A stretch of 42,201 bases of DNA, taken from the NCBI GenBank assembly GCA_021405325.1, contig QWII01000089.1, positions 1-42,201 of the forward strand, read 5' to 3'. Below the pieces are notes generated by a model. That model searched no databases and had not been told where the DNA came from. It saw only the letters and a list, made by a program, of their open reading frames with translations. Position 1 is the stretch's first letter, and each line of letters opens with the position of its first letter. Of the stretch, positions 30,758 to 39,417 are shown one piece after another. The translations under genes and the position numbers were made by a program. This stretch comes from Caldilinea sp. CFX5. Its GTDB lineage: Bacteria > Chloroflexota > Anaerolineae > Caldilineales > Caldilineaceae.

Positions 30758-32671
30758 ATGAACTACCATTTTCGCATTGAATCGTTGTTGGCTGCCAGAC
30801 AGTTTCTTGCCCCGCAACTAGTGGGTGACTGGCTCTATTTTGTCAGCGATATGGCCGGTCGTCTGAGCCTCTACCGGATGCGATTGGGCGGCAGTATCCC
30901 TCAGCCGCTCTTGCCTCCTCACATTGCGCTGCAAAATCCGCATCTGATCGGTGGCGAGGGGGTCTATCGCGTGTTGCCGGGGCTGGGCAAAATTCTGCTC
31001 ATGCTTGATCGGGATGGCGATGAAAATTATCAACCAATGCTGATCCCGCTCGACGGCGGCATCCCGACAGCACTCTTTGGCGACCGCTTTGCCGGCCAGC
31101 AGGTAAACTGTGGCTGGCTGGATCCGGCACAGAATTGCGCCATCTTTACCACCGAGCCGCGCGTCGAGCCGAACTATCGTACCTTTCTTGTTGATCTTGC
31201 TACGCTGACGGTCACGGAACTAGGTAGCAGCCCCTATGGCAATGCCCCGGCGGCCGTCAATGGCGATCGGACACGGGTCATTCTTGCCGACTTCTACACG
31301 GTCGGTGACACGGTGCTTTATTCATGGCAGCGCGGTGATAATGAACGCGCCTTGCTCTACGGCATGCCTTTGGGCGAACGGACAGCGGGGCAAAGCGTGC
31401 CGTTGACCGCCTTCGGCGCCTGCGAATTTGCATCCGAACGCGGCTTGTTGCTCACGACTGCCCTCTTTGCTGACACATACGGGCTAGGTTATTTAGCCTT
31501 CGACCAACCAACCGAAGTGCAGCCGGTGACCATCCACGGGCTGCGCCATCAAGGGATGGGCGAGTTGATTGGGTTGGAACATGTGTATGCCAACCATTAT
31601 CTGCTTACTTATAACATCGACGGCTGCTCCTGGGCCTATGAGGGCGTCTTTGCGGAAGCGACGCACACCTTTACCGTCACTCGTATCATTTGCGGCGAGG
31701 GCGTGCTGCAAAATGGCGTCTTGGAGGCCATTGACTATGAGAAAGCAAGCGGGCGCTACGTCCTCTCTTTTTCGACCGCCACTTCGCCTTCGCAGCTTTA
31801 TATGGTCGAGCCGGATGACCAGGTGCTTGTGCAAACAGAGGAGCGTCTACTAGGCATCGACCCCGCCTTCCTGGCGCCCGGTGAAGATGCCTCCTATAGC
31901 AGCCACGATGGTCTGCGCATCTCGGCGCGGCTCTACCTGCCGGCGCCCGCCTTGGGTTTTCAGGGCAAACGCCCGGTGATCTTCTACATTCATGGCGGAC
32001 CGCAGAGCCAGGAACGTCCCGACTTCACTTGGTTCTCCATGCCGCTCATTCAATTCCTCACCCTCAATGGTTTTGCGGTCTGGGTGCCGAATGTCCGCGG
32101 CAGCACCGGCTACGGGTTGCAATATACCAAGTGGGTGGATCACGACTGGGGTGGATTGGATCGGCTCGATCATGTTGCTGCCTTTGACCTGCTACGCCAG
32201 GATGAGCGGTTGGATATGAACCGGGCCGGCGTCATGGGACGTTCCTATGGCGGCTATATGACCCTGACCCTAGCCGGTCGTCACCCGGAACTGTGGCAGG
32301 CGGCGGTGGATATGTTCGGTCCCTATAATCTCTTCTCCTTTATGGAGCGCTTGCCGGAAACTTGGAAGACCTATTTCTATCAAGCCCTGGGCCACCCGGA
32401 GCAAGACAAAGCGTTCCTCAGCGAACGCTCACCCAGCACCCATCTTCATCAACTAGCCTGCCCGTTGCTGGTGATTCAAGGCGCCAATGATCCACGCGTC
32501 GTGGAACAGGAGTCAACCGACCTTGTCGAAACGCTCCGTGGTCAGGGCAAGCAGGTCGATTATCTGGTTTTTCGGGATGAGGGGCATGATGTGTTAAAGC
32601 TGCCGAATAAGGTCGCCTGTTACAATCAAATTACGGCATTTTTTGCCGAGCATTTGCTGCAAGTTGGTTAG
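30758..32671 (+). CDS. S9 family prolyl oligopeptidase-like serine peptidase
   Basis: A 637-residue enzyme that cleaves or trims peptides, typically acylaminoacyl- or dipeptidyl-peptidase-like. Residues 1-370 form a beta-propeller (DGDENYQPMLIPLDGG, then CGWLDPAQNCAIFTTEPR). The C-terminal hydrolase has the HGGPQSQERP oxyanion region, nucleophile Ser496 in MGRSYGGYM, Asp578 in QGANDPRV and His610 in DEGHDVLK. There is no signal peptide, so it is cytoplasmic. The start ATG 30758 has AAAGGA nine bases upstream. It probably finishes digestion of imported peptides, for example those brought in by the transporter at the left end. Confidence 0.92.
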   Translation: MNYHFRIESLLAARQFLAPQLVGDWLYFVSDMAGRLSLYRMRLGGSIPQPLLPPHIALQNPHLIGGEGVYRVLPGLGKILLMLDRDGDENYQPMLIPLDGGIPTALFGDRFAGQQVNCGWLDPAQNCAIFTTEPRVEPNYRTFLVDLATLTVTELGSSPYGNAPAAVNGDRTRVILADFYTVGDTVLYSWQRGDNERALLYGMPLGERTAGQSVPLTAFGACEFASERGLLLTTALFADTYGLGYLAFDQPTEVQPVTIHGLRHQGMGELIGLEHVYANHYLLTYNIDGCSWAYEGVFAEATHTFTVTRIICGEGVLQNGVLEAIDYEKASGRYVLSFSTATSPSQLYMVEPDDQVLVQTEERLLGIDPAFLAPGEDASYSSHDGLRISARLYLPAPALGFQGKRPVIFYIHGGPQSQERPDFTWFSMPLIQFLTLNGFAVWVPNVRGSTGYGLQYTKWVDHDWGGLDRLDHVAAFDLLRQDERLDMNRAGVMGRSYGGYMTLTLAGRHPELWQAAVDMFGPYNLFSFMERLPETWKTYFYQALGHPEQDKAFLSERSPSTHLHQLACPLLVIQGANDPRVVEQESTDLVETLRGQGKQVDYLVFRDEGHDVLKLPNKVACYNQITAFFAEHLLQVG

Positions 32672-32713
32672 CAGACGGGTACGCGAGGGTGTATTTCAAC
32701 TATGAAGCAACTT

Positions 32714-32806
32714 CCGAACGACAAGCGTTAGCGACCCGCTGTCGGGTCGCTAACGCTTGTCGTTCGGATAGACAGCGAGTCGCTAACGCTTGTCGTTCGG
32801 ATAGAC
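32714..32806. repeat. Perfect 25-bp hairpin plus a third direct copy
   Basis: The arms CCGAACGACAAGCGTTAGCG... (32714-32738) and the inverted copy (32743-32767) form a perfect 25-bp stem with a 4-nt loop. A third copy of the right arm with its flank GGATAGAC repeats at 32779-32806. It follows the S9 peptidase gene by about 40 bases. Confidence 0.85.
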
Positions 32807-32847
32807 GCGCCCCCAACTCCAAATGCGCCCGGTGCGCGAGAGTAGGG

Positions 32848-32876
32848 TTGCGCAAAGCAGACCGATGCAGTACAAT
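32848..32876 (+). promoter_or_regulatory. Candidate sigma70 promoter before the acetoacetate decarboxylase-like gene
   Basis: TTGCGC (32848-32853), a 17-nt spacer and TACAAT (32871-32876). The leader to ATG 33040 would be about 157 nt and includes the TACCGC-A-GCGGTA dyad. Confidence 0.5.
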
Positions 32877-33039
32877 GGGCAACAGCAACGCTAGCCGATT
32901 TATGGCGCAGCAGGTAACTTTCGGCGCCTAACCGCACTCCACCGAAGTCCCCGATAGGATGTAGTTAGGCGTGGGCTGAATCGTTACCGCAGCGGTACAA
33001 TTGCTGACCCTAAATCTTTCATACCGATTGGTGGGTGCA

Positions 33040-33783
33040 ATGAGTTATACACGCTTGCCTACCACCGTGGGCGACGGGATGCCGGCCCATCGCCCCTACT
33101 ATCCGCCGCTACCAACCCATTACCGCGAGGTGCGCTTTCAGTTGATTTATTTCCGCGCCGATCCGGCCCGGTTGCGCGCCTATTTGCCGGAGCCATTGGA
33201 ACCGGCGGCGGATGGGTTGTGCGTGGCGTTTGGCATTGATGTACCTTTTTCCTCCTCGTATGGTCCCTTTCATGAAGCGGGGCTACAGATCAAAGTTGAT
33301 TTTCGCGGGCAGAGCGGCTTTTACAACTCCCATCTTTACCTGGACAATGTGCCGGCGATCTGCTCCGGTCGCGAACGGTGGGGCGCGCCCAAGGAGTACG
33401 CCTCAGTGCGCATTGAGCAGCACCACAACTTACTGGTGACGCAGACGATCAAAGATGGCCTGCCGATCATGACCCTCACCTCCGACCTGGGTGCGCCGAC
33501 CACGCCCGACGCGCTCATCCCCATGTTTCCCAGCTACCGGCTGAAATTGATTCCCCGCGCCGATGGCCCCGGGCCGGCGATCAAACAATTAGTCACCGCC
33601 GCGCCCACCGATGTCACTACCCATCTGCTCTACCAGGGCAGCGGCACGGTGAGCTTTGGCGCCACGGCCAACAGTGATCTGCGCGCCTTTGCCCCGCTGA
33701 CAGAAGTGAGTGCGTTCTACCAAATTGCCAGCTACACCGAAAGCTATGGCGAAATTGTTTATGATTATTTGCGTGATTCGTGA
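33040..33783 (+). CDS. Acetoacetate decarboxylase family protein
   Basis: A 247-residue beta-sheet enzyme, about the length of clostridial acetoacetate decarboxylase. The catalytic Schiff-base lysine is Lys118 in SGRERWGAPKEY, close to Lys115 of the clostridial enzyme as recalled. FGIDVPFSSSYGPFHEA and GFYNSHLYLDN fit the family. Many relatives perform aldol or decarboxylation reactions on other keto acids, so the substrate is open. The start ATG 33040 is chosen over 33001 because of the GGTGGG site. The last codons (LRDS and the stop) are formed by a CGTGATTCGTG repeat block, so the native C-terminus has been replaced. Confidence 0.85.
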   Translation: MSYTRLPTTVGDGMPAHRPYYPPLPTHYREVRFQLIYFRADPARLRAYLPEPLEPAADGLCVAFGIDVPFSSSYGPFHEAGLQIKVDFRGQSGFYNSHLYLDNVPAICSGRERWGAPKEYASVRIEQHHNLLVTQTIKDGLPIMTLTSDLGAPTTPDALIPMFPSYRLKLIPRADGPGPAIKQLVTAAPTDVTTHLLYQGSGTVSFGATANSDLRAFAPLTEVSAFYQIASYTESYGEIVYDYLRDS

Positions 33784-33820
33784 AACGTGTTGCGTGTTGC
33801 GTGAACCGTGATGCGTAACG
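33771..33820. repeat. CGTGTTGCGTG-type repeat that supplies the end of a gene
   Basis: GCGTGATTCGTGAAACGTGT and further GTTGCGTG units overlap the last four codons of the acetoacetate decarboxylase-like gene and continue into the gap before the second binding protein. The block matches those at 10231, 19752 and 20004. Confidence 0.75.
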
Positions 33821-33868
33821 CGCCACCGTCATTCGCTACTCTTACCTCATCACAGGAGAAGAACGACA

Positions 33869-35230
33869 ATGAACAATTTCTATTTGAATCGGCGGGAGAT
33901 GTTGAAAGCGTTGGGCTTGTTGGGGACAAGCGCGGCGTTGGCGGCTTGTGGACCAACCGGCGCGCCGCCGGCAGCGGCCCCGGCGGCGGCGGAACCAACG
34001 GCAACAGCAGCCGCAGAGGCAGCCAGCGCAGCCGGGAAAAAGTATGATGGCATCACCCTGCGCATGTTGACCCAAGCCGGCGCCGATTACGAAGCGCCTT
34101 TCCGCAAGTGGGCCGAAGAGTTCACCGGCGAGACGGGCGCCAAGGTCGAATTTGAGTTTGCGCCGTGGGAGCAGTTGATGCCCAAGGTGCAAGCCGATCT
34201 CGCCTCCGGTTCGCCCCAGTTTGATCTCTTCTGCAATGACATTGAGTTCCAGTACACCATCTGGCCCAACCTGGAGCCGATCAACGACTTCCTCAGCAGC
34301 AGCGACTATGACATGGAAGGCTTCTTTGCGCCGGTCTACAACTATGGTGAAGGCATTGCCGGCAATACGGGTGTGCGTTTTGGCCTGCCGATTGTCTCCG
34401 GCGTCTCGTTGATCTTCTACCGCAAGGATCTGATCAGCAGCTTCCCCACCACCTGGGCCGATTATGAGAAGATGCTGGCCGACAACACCAACGACACGAT
34501 GAAGGGGTTGTCCTTTGCCGGCGTAACGGCGCAGTTAGTCAAGCTCTTCCTGGCCCGCTACTGGTCGCAGGGCGACGCCTTGTTGACGCCCGACTGGAAA
34601 CCGTTGATCAACAGCGAAAAGGGGGTCAAGGCGCTGACCATGCTCAAGGATCAGATGACCAACTATGCGCCCGAAGGCATCCTGGCCTGGGACAACCCGG
34701 AGGCGGCCAACGCTTTTGTCGGCGGGCAGGTGGCCGTCTATGAAGGGTGGGGCGGCTTTATTCTGCCCAACCTCAACGACGCCAGCAAGTCCAAGGTGGT
34801 CGATCAATGGGCGATTGCCCCCTACCCGGAAAATGGCACAGGCAACTTTGTCCAGCACAATGTGGTGATGATGAAGACTTCGCAGAACAAACAGGCTGCC
34901 TTTGATCTCATGGCCTATCTCACCCAGCCGGCCAAGCAAAAAGAAGGGGCGATCAACAACGGTATCACTCCGGCGCGCAAATCGGTCTTTAGTGACGCCG
35001 ATGTCGTCGCCGCCGTCCCCTATATGCCGGACTATTCGGCAGTCCTCGACCGCGGTCGCCCCTTCGCCCCCGGCGTGCCGCAGTGGCTGGAAATGTTCAT
35101 CGCCGTTGGCGAAGGCGCGTCCAAAGCCCTCTCCGACCAGGCCAGCCCCGCTGACGCGCTCAACGAAGTCGCGGCCAAGTGGGAAGATTTGTTCAAGCAG
35201 AACCCCTTGAGTTTTGAATACAAGGAATGA
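33869..35230 (+). CDS. Extracellular sugar-binding lipoprotein (family 1), transporter 2
   Basis: A 453-residue receptor of a CUT1 importer. The signal has NRREMLKALGLLG followed by lipobox LAAC with lipid-bearing Cys27, then an alanine/proline linker. The mature protein begins YDGITLRMLTQAGADYEAPF and shows the two-lobed family 1 layout, including FDLFCNDIEFQYTIWPNLEP, LPIVSGVSLIFYRKDLISSF and the C-terminal NNGITPARKSVFSDADVV. The start ATG 33869 follows AGGAG by about 10 bases. It shares little visible similarity with the transporter 1 receptor beyond the family pattern, so its ligand probably differs. A GNAT gene begins four bases after its stop. Confidence 0.92.
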   Translation: MNNFYLNRREMLKALGLLGTSAALAACGPTGAPPAAAPAAAEPTATAAAEAASAAGKKYDGITLRMLTQAGADYEAPFRKWAEEFTGETGAKVEFEFAPWEQLMPKVQADLASGSPQFDLFCNDIEFQYTIWPNLEPINDFLSSSDYDMEGFFAPVYNYGEGIAGNTGVRFGLPIVSGVSLIFYRKDLISSFPTTWADYEKMLADNTNDTMKGLSFAGVTAQLVKLFLARYWSQGDALLTPDWKPLINSEKGVKALTMLKDQMTNYAPEGILAWDNPEAANAFVGGQVAVYEGWGGFILPNLNDASKSKVVDQWAIAPYPENGTGNFVQHNVVMMKTSQNKQAAFDLMAYLTQPAKQKEGAINNGITPARKSVFSDADVVAAVPYMPDYSAVLDRGRPFAPGVPQWLEMFIAVGEGASKALSDQASPADALNEVAAKWEDLFKQNPLSFEYKE

Positions 35231-35234
35231 ATCG

Positions 35235-36044
35235 ATGTTCCCTTTTGTCGATCCGACCCTTGCCGTCCGGTTGGAGTTAGCCCATGCCTGGCGTGGCATT
35301 CACTATGCGCGCGCCCAGCAGGCGCTTCACCCTGAACGCACCATCCGGATCGAGCCGGTGGCCGATGGCTATGCCATCTACGCCGGGCCAAACTCACCGC
35401 TCAATCGCGTGATCGGGCTGGGCTGCACCGGCCCGGTCACGGCGGCAGATCTGGCGCAGATTGAAGCGCTTTATACAAAAGCGGGCAGTCCTGTCTGCCT
35501 TGATCTTTGCCCACTGGCTGACGAGACATTGCTCACCTTGCTGCAAAGTCGTGATTATCGCATGGCAGGGTTCCAGAGTGTATTGGCATTGGCCTTAACC
35601 GAACCGCTGCCCCAAGTTGCTGCGCCGACGGAACTGCGGGTCACACAAGCAACGCCACAAGAGGCCGCCCTGTGGATTCAGACCACAGCCCAAGGGTTTG
35701 GCGGGACAGAGTCACCGGCGCCGGAACTCTTCGATGTCCTGGCGCCGAACTTTCACGCCGCCCAAGCTTACTGTTATTTTGCCTGGCTTGGCAACGAACC
35801 GGTGGCCGGTGGCGCCATGTATTACCATGAAGATGTGGTTGAATTAGGCGGCGCCAGTACGCGACCCGCCTTTCGTCGGCATGGCGCGCAGACGGCCTTG
35901 ATTCGTCAGCGCCTGTTGACTGCGCGAGCGCTGGGCTGTGATTTTGCCCTGGTGATCACAGAGCCGGGCAGTGATTCGCAACGCAACTTGATGCGCAAAG
36001 GATTTCATCTGGCCTATACCAAGGCTACACTTGTGAAGGCATAA
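35235..36044 (+). CDS. GNAT family acetyltransferase inside the sugar transporter operon
   Basis: A 269-residue protein. The N-terminal half (1-125) is a degenerate GNAT-like region. The C-terminal half (130-269) contains the acetyl-CoA motif A region TRPAFRRHGAQTALIRQRLL, followed by ALGCDFALVITEPGSDSQRN and LMRKGFHLAYTKATLVK. The start is ATG 35235 with AAGGA eight bases upstream, four bases beyond the receptor stop. A nine-base gap separates it from the next permease, so it is locked into the operon. Acetylation of an imported amino sugar or of a transporter component are both possible; nothing in the sequence decides. Confidence 0.8.
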   Translation: MFPFVDPTLAVRLELAHAWRGIHYARAQQALHPERTIRIEPVADGYAIYAGPNSPLNRVIGLGCTGPVTAADLAQIEALYTKAGSPVCLDLCPLADETLLTLLQSRDYRMAGFQSVLALALTEPLPQVAAPTELRVTQATPQEAALWIQTTAQGFGGTESPAPELFDVLAPNFHAAQAYCYFAWLGNEPVAGGAMYYHEDVVELGGASTRPAFRRHGAQTALIRQRLLTARALGCDFALVITEPGSDSQRNLMRKGFHLAYTKATLVKA

Positions 36045-36053
36045 AGGTCTACC

Positions 36054-36953
36054 ATGTCCGCTTCCAAAGTCATTGTGCAAACGCATCGGAGCGAACGGCG
36101 GCTGTCGCTGCTTTTTCTGGCGCCGGCGGTCTTGTTTTTGCTGTTTACCTCGGTCTATCCGCTGTTGTATAGCCTGCGGTTGAGTTTTTATTCGTGGAAT
36201 ATGTCGGTGCCGAATAGCCAGCCGGTCTTTATTGGGCTGGACAATTATACGCGCCTCTTTAGCGACCCGAATTTTCTCTCCAGTGTGCGCATTACCTTGA
36301 TCTTTGTGGCGGCGTCGGTGACGCTGGAATTTTTGTTGGGCATGGCGTTGGCGCTGCTGGCGACCGCCAATCTGAAAATCGTCGGCTTGATCCGCACGGT
36401 GCTGCTGATCCCGTTGATGATGACGCCGGTGGTGGTCGGGGTACTCTGGCGCACGCTCTTTCATACCTCCTACGGGGCGATCAACTTTTTCCTCAACCTC
36501 GTCGGCATCCCGTCGCAACCCTTTGTCGGCGATCCGCGCCAGGCGTTGGCTTCGGTGATTGCGGTGGAGATCTGGCAACAGTTGCCGGTGGTGGTCTTCA
36601 TCCTGGCCGCGGGGATTCAGTCGCTGCCGATTGATCTCTACAAGGCGGCGCGGGTCGATGGCGCGTCGAGTTGGCAGATTTTTCGCGAGATCACGCTACC
36701 CCTGTTGCGCCCGGTGATCCTGGTGGTGCTGCTGCTACGCATTATGGACGCCTTTCGTGTCTTCGACATCATCTGGACGCTCACCTTTGGCGGGCCAGGA
36801 CGCACAACCGAATTGCTCTCGATGATGATCTACAAGAGTGGGTTGCAATTTTTCCAGATTGGGCAGGCCAGCGCGATGTCGTGGCTGTTCTTGCTGGTGA
36901 TTTTTTGCATTTCGATCTTTTTTATTCGGGAGTTACAACAGAAAAGGCGATGA
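36054..36953 (+). CDS. CUT1 sugar ABC transporter permease, MalF type, transporter 2
   Basis: A 299-residue permease with six helices, starting with the cytoplasmic RSERRLSLLFLAPAVLFLLF lead. Landmarks are YPLLYSLRLSFYSWNM, FIGLDNYTRLFSDPNF, the EAA loop PIDLYKAARVDGASSWQIFR followed by ITLPLLRPV, and LTFGGPGRTTELLSM before the last helix. Its stop overlaps the start of the beta-propeller gene as ATGA. It pairs with the MalG-type permease at 38034. Confidence 0.93.
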   Translation: MSASKVIVQTHRSERRLSLLFLAPAVLFLLFTSVYPLLYSLRLSFYSWNMSVPNSQPVFIGLDNYTRLFSDPNFLSSVRITLIFVAASVTLEFLLGMALALLATANLKIVGLIRTVLLIPLMMTPVVVGVLWRTLFHTSYGAINFFLNLVGIPSQPFVGDPRQALASVIAVEIWQQLPVVVFILAAGIQSLPIDLYKAARVDGASSWQIFREITLPLLRPVILVVLLLRIMDAFRVFDIIWTLTFGGPGRTTELLSMMIYKSGLQFFQIGQASAMSWLFLLVIFCISIFFIRELQQKRR

Positions 36954-38023
36954 GAAGATTCATTTGCTTTTGGCTTTGTAGCCTTTCTATGTTCTTGAGC
37001 GCATATTACCCTAGCATGTCATTGGTAAGAATACCTGATGACCGGTATTCAACTTTAAGTCAAGTGACACCGCCAGTTCAACCTGATGTACAGGCGCTGC
37101 GCTGGGCAAGTAACGACGTGATTGCCCTGCGGTATTCCGTGGAATTTAGCAAAGAAGCGGGCTGTTGGCTGGAAACATGGCAGAAGTATCAGGTGGCCGA
37201 TACGCAGACCGGCTTAAAGTTTACGGGAATGTTGACCGAATCGGTGCAAGTTTGTGAACCGCACCTTCCCGGCACCATAGAAACCGGACGCGTTGCCATT
37301 GACGAAATCGTTGAGTACAAGCTAGCCCCTGACCAAACACAGTGGTTGCTTGTTGCGACTGTAAAAGCGCCCGCACCGACCAAAATAAGCATCGGAAGTG
37401 ACGACCCGCAGGAAGAAACCGCCAGCTTCTACCAAGGCTTTCTGCTTGACCGCAACGGTGGTGATTTACAACCACTATTCGTTACCCGGTGGGGTTGGGC
37501 CTATCAGTGGTCACCAGATGGCCGATATATCCTTGTTGATAGCCTTTGTTACGGCGACAAACTAGGAACCGGCTTCTACACCATCGACATCCATGCTGAA
37601 AGCATAAACACGATCCAAAACAGCGGGCAAAATAACTGTGAAGGGAGCGTCGCCTATCAAGTTTCGCCCGATGCCCACCATCTCTTACTCAGCAACGCCC
37701 ACGGTCAGCTTTTCCAGATTGATGGTCAGCCGGTGACAACGCTGTGTGAGACAAACGAATTTGTCCGCAGTTACACGTGGTCAAGTGGTGGGCGTTTTGC
37801 CTTTGTCGCTTGTGGTGGAGCAGATGCTGCGGGTGATCGGCTGTTACGCTATGATACAGTTGAACGGCAGAAGGTAATTCTGGTGGAAGCCGGTCGTCCA
37901 CCCTTCAAGGCAACAGCGCTCGCCATCTCACCCGATCAGCGCCATCTACTTTTTATTTGGCGCGACAGTGAATTTTTTGTGCAAGAAGATCGAGGCGTTT
38001 GGCTTTTGAGTTCTCAAAGATAA
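36950..38023 (+). CDS. Secreted beta-propeller (WD40/TolB-like) protein between two permease genes
   Basis: A 357-residue protein with a signal peptide (MRRFICFWLCSLSMFLSAYY). The mature part has propeller-like blades with the TolB/WD40-type SPDG pattern: YQWSPDGRYILVDSL, YQVSPDAHHLLLSNA, YTWSSGGRFAFVACG and LAISPDQRHLLFIWR. Several cysteines (Cys in GCWLET, QVCEPH, SLCYG and NNCEG) may form disulfides outside the membrane. The start ATG 36950 overlaps the permease stop as ATGA, so translation is coupled; the open frame further upstream is a permease shadow. Such a gene is not normally part of a CUT1 operon. Codon use looks less GC-rich than the flanking permeases, hinting at insertion. Confidence 0.7.
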   Translation: MRRFICFWLCSLSMFLSAYYPSMSLVRIPDDRYSTLSQVTPPVQPDVQALRWASNDVIALRYSVEFSKEAGCWLETWQKYQVADTQTGLKFTGMLTESVQVCEPHLPGTIETGRVAIDEIVEYKLAPDQTQWLLVATVKAPAPTKISIGSDDPQEETASFYQGFLLDRNGGDLQPLFVTRWGWAYQWSPDGRYILVDSLCYGDKLGTGFYTIDIHAESINTIQNSGQNNCEGSVAYQVSPDAHHLLLSNAHGQLFQIDGQPVTTLCETNEFVRSYTWSSGGRFAFVACGGADAAGDRLLRYDTVERQKVILVEAGRPPFKATALAISPDQRHLLFIWRDSEFFVQEDRGVWLLSSQR

Positions 38024-38033
38024 TGGTTATCCT

Positions 38034-38888
38034 ATGCAAGCAACACCAAATTATCAATTACGCCGGCGGGTGGAAAGCACGCTGCTCTATCTGGTTACCT
38101 TTTTCGTCCTCGTCGTCATCGCCTTCCCCGCCTACTGGCTGGTGACAACCTCGATCAAATACGAGGTCGATGCCATCGTCAGCCCGGCGATCATTCTGCC
38201 TTTGCGCGGCACCTGGGAAAATTACCGGCTGGTATTGAACTCGCCCGACCTCATGCGCTATTTTACCAACAGCATTGTGGTGGCGCTCTCTAGCACCGGC
38301 GTTGCCATTTTGCTCGGCTCGTTGGCGGCCTATGCGTTGGCGAAGAGTTATCTCGCCTTTCACCTGCGCCAGGCGACGATGATCTGGATTCTGGTGACGC
38401 GCATCTACCCGCCCATCACCACAGCAATTCCTTACTTTGTGATCATCCGCCGGCTGGGGATTGCCGACACCCACTTTGCGCTGATCCTGACCCATGTCAC
38501 CTATGCGCTGCCCTTTGTCATCTGGCTGATGCTGGGCTTTTTCCAGGACATCCCCGATGACATTGAAAAGGCGGCGATTGTCGATGGCTGTTCGCTCTGG
38601 CAGCGCTTTAGCCAGGTGGTGTTGCCGCTGGGGTTGCCCGGCATTGCGGTGACGGCGATCTTTACCTTTATCTACTCGTGGAATGAGTTTCTCTACGCCT
38701 CCATGCTCACCTCGGTCAACGCCAAGACGCTGCCGGTGGTGATCGCCGGCTATATGTCCGACAAATTTCTGCGCTGGGGCGAGATGTCGGCGCTAGGGTC
38801 GTTGATGATCCTGCCCGTGATGATCTTTGCTGCGTTTACCCAACGCTATCTGGTGCGCGGGTTGACCTTTGGGGCGGTGAAGGAGTAA
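38034..38888 (+). CDS. CUT1 sugar ABC transporter permease, MalG type, transporter 2
   Basis: A 284-residue permease with six helices. Typical features are the MalG-type opening VVIAFPAYWLVTTSIKYEVD, TWENYRLVLNSPDLMRYFTN, ARIYPPITTAIPYF-like sequence (here TRIYPPITTAIPYFVIIRRL) and the EAA loop DDIEKAAIVDGCSLWQRFSQ with VVLPLGLPG. The C-terminus is TQRYLVRGLTFGAVKE. It starts 10 bases after the propeller gene and completes the channel with the MalF-type partner at 36054. Confidence 0.93.
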   Translation: MQATPNYQLRRRVESTLLYLVTFFVLVVIAFPAYWLVTTSIKYEVDAIVSPAIILPLRGTWENYRLVLNSPDLMRYFTNSIVVALSSTGVAILLGSLAAYALAKSYLAFHLRQATMIWILVTRIYPPITTAIPYFVIIRRLGIADTHFALILTHVTYALPFVIWLMLGFFQDIPDDIEKAAIVDGCSLWQRFSQVVLPLGLPGIAVTAIFTFIYSWNEFLYASMLTSVNAKTLPVVIAGYMSDKFLRWGEMSALGSLMILPVMIFAAFTQRYLVRGLTFGAVKE

Positions 38889-38907
38889 AAAGCATGAGGA
38901 AGCTCAC

Positions 38908-39300
38908 ATGACAAGTGAACCGGCCGCCGCACAACAAACCGTCGAAGAATTACTGGCTGCGGTTCAACAATTGAATGAAGCAGAGTTAGCGGAGTTTGAG
39001 ACCGGTTTTGAACAAATCTGGACGAAACGCAACGCAGTTACTGATCCGGAAGCAGCGAAAATTGTCGAAAATCACCGGTTGCCGCTTCATCAACAGATAC
39101 AGTTGCGCGAATTGTTGTTTAAGAACCGCGAGGGCGAGTTAACCGCGGCAGAAGCGCTAGAATTAGACTTCTACATGGCGAAAATGGATCAAGCGCTGAC
39201 AGCAACCGCCAATGAACTATTGAAATTAGCAGAATTTCGCAAACAAAACCAGATAGAACTTACGCACGGGCCGGCCAGACCTCCGGGAAGGGGGCAGTAA
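38908..39300 (+). CDS. Small helical hypothetical protein with a repeat-derived C-terminus
   Basis: A 130-residue acidic helical protein starting ATG 38908 with GAGGAAG upstream. VEELLAAVQQLNEAELAEFE and LHQQIQLRELLFKNREGELT followed by AAEALELDFYMAKMDQA resemble small Chloroflexota and cyanobacterial proteins with a LRELL-KNREG-LT-EE-LD pattern, often of antitoxin character; function is unknown. The last residues (LTHGPARPPGRGQ) are read from an inverted-repeat element that begins CTTACGCAC at 39260, so the native C-terminus is probably lost. It sits inside the transporter operon between permease and ATPase genes. Confidence 0.65.
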   Translation: MTSEPAAAQQTVEELLAAVQQLNEAELAEFETGFEQIWTKRNAVTDPEAAKIVENHRLPLHQQIQLRELLFKNREGELTAAEALELDFYMAKMDQALTATANELLKLAEFRKQNQIELTHGPARPPGRGQ

Positions 39301-39388
39301 CCAGTTGGTAAATCAGAACATTCTTTGCCCCCAGGTGCCCTGCGGGTGCAGAGGTCTGGCCTGTCTACCCTTCTACCCGGTGCGTAAG
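39260..39388. repeat. CTTACGCAC...GTGCGTAAG inverted element
   Basis: Outer ends CTTACGCAC (39260-39268) and GTGCGTAAG (39380-39388) are complementary, as are the inner GGCCAGACCTC (39274-39284) and GAGGTCTGGCC (39351-39361). It overlaps the last 13 codons of the preceding gene and separates it from the ATPase gene. Confidence 0.75.
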
Positions 39389-39417
39389 CCCTACTAGAGC
39401 AATAGGCAATCGTGATT

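Larger units (their letters stand above)
32672..33039. other. 368-bp gap with hairpin, direct repeat and promoter
   Basis: No gene is present. The left part holds the repeat cluster at 32714-32806; the middle holds a promoter. A small dyad TACCGC-A-GCGGTA (32985-32997) lies near the acetoacetate decarboxylase-like gene and may be an operator. Confidence 0.6.

Noticed and set aside
32700..32937. Open frames on both strands encoding repeated RQALATRC-like and similar peptides
   Set aside because: They are translations of the 25-bp repeat cluster and have no independent support.
35844..36578. 244-codon open frame on the minus strand
   Set aside because: It is antisense to the GNAT and permease genes, with highly basic, low-complexity sequence.
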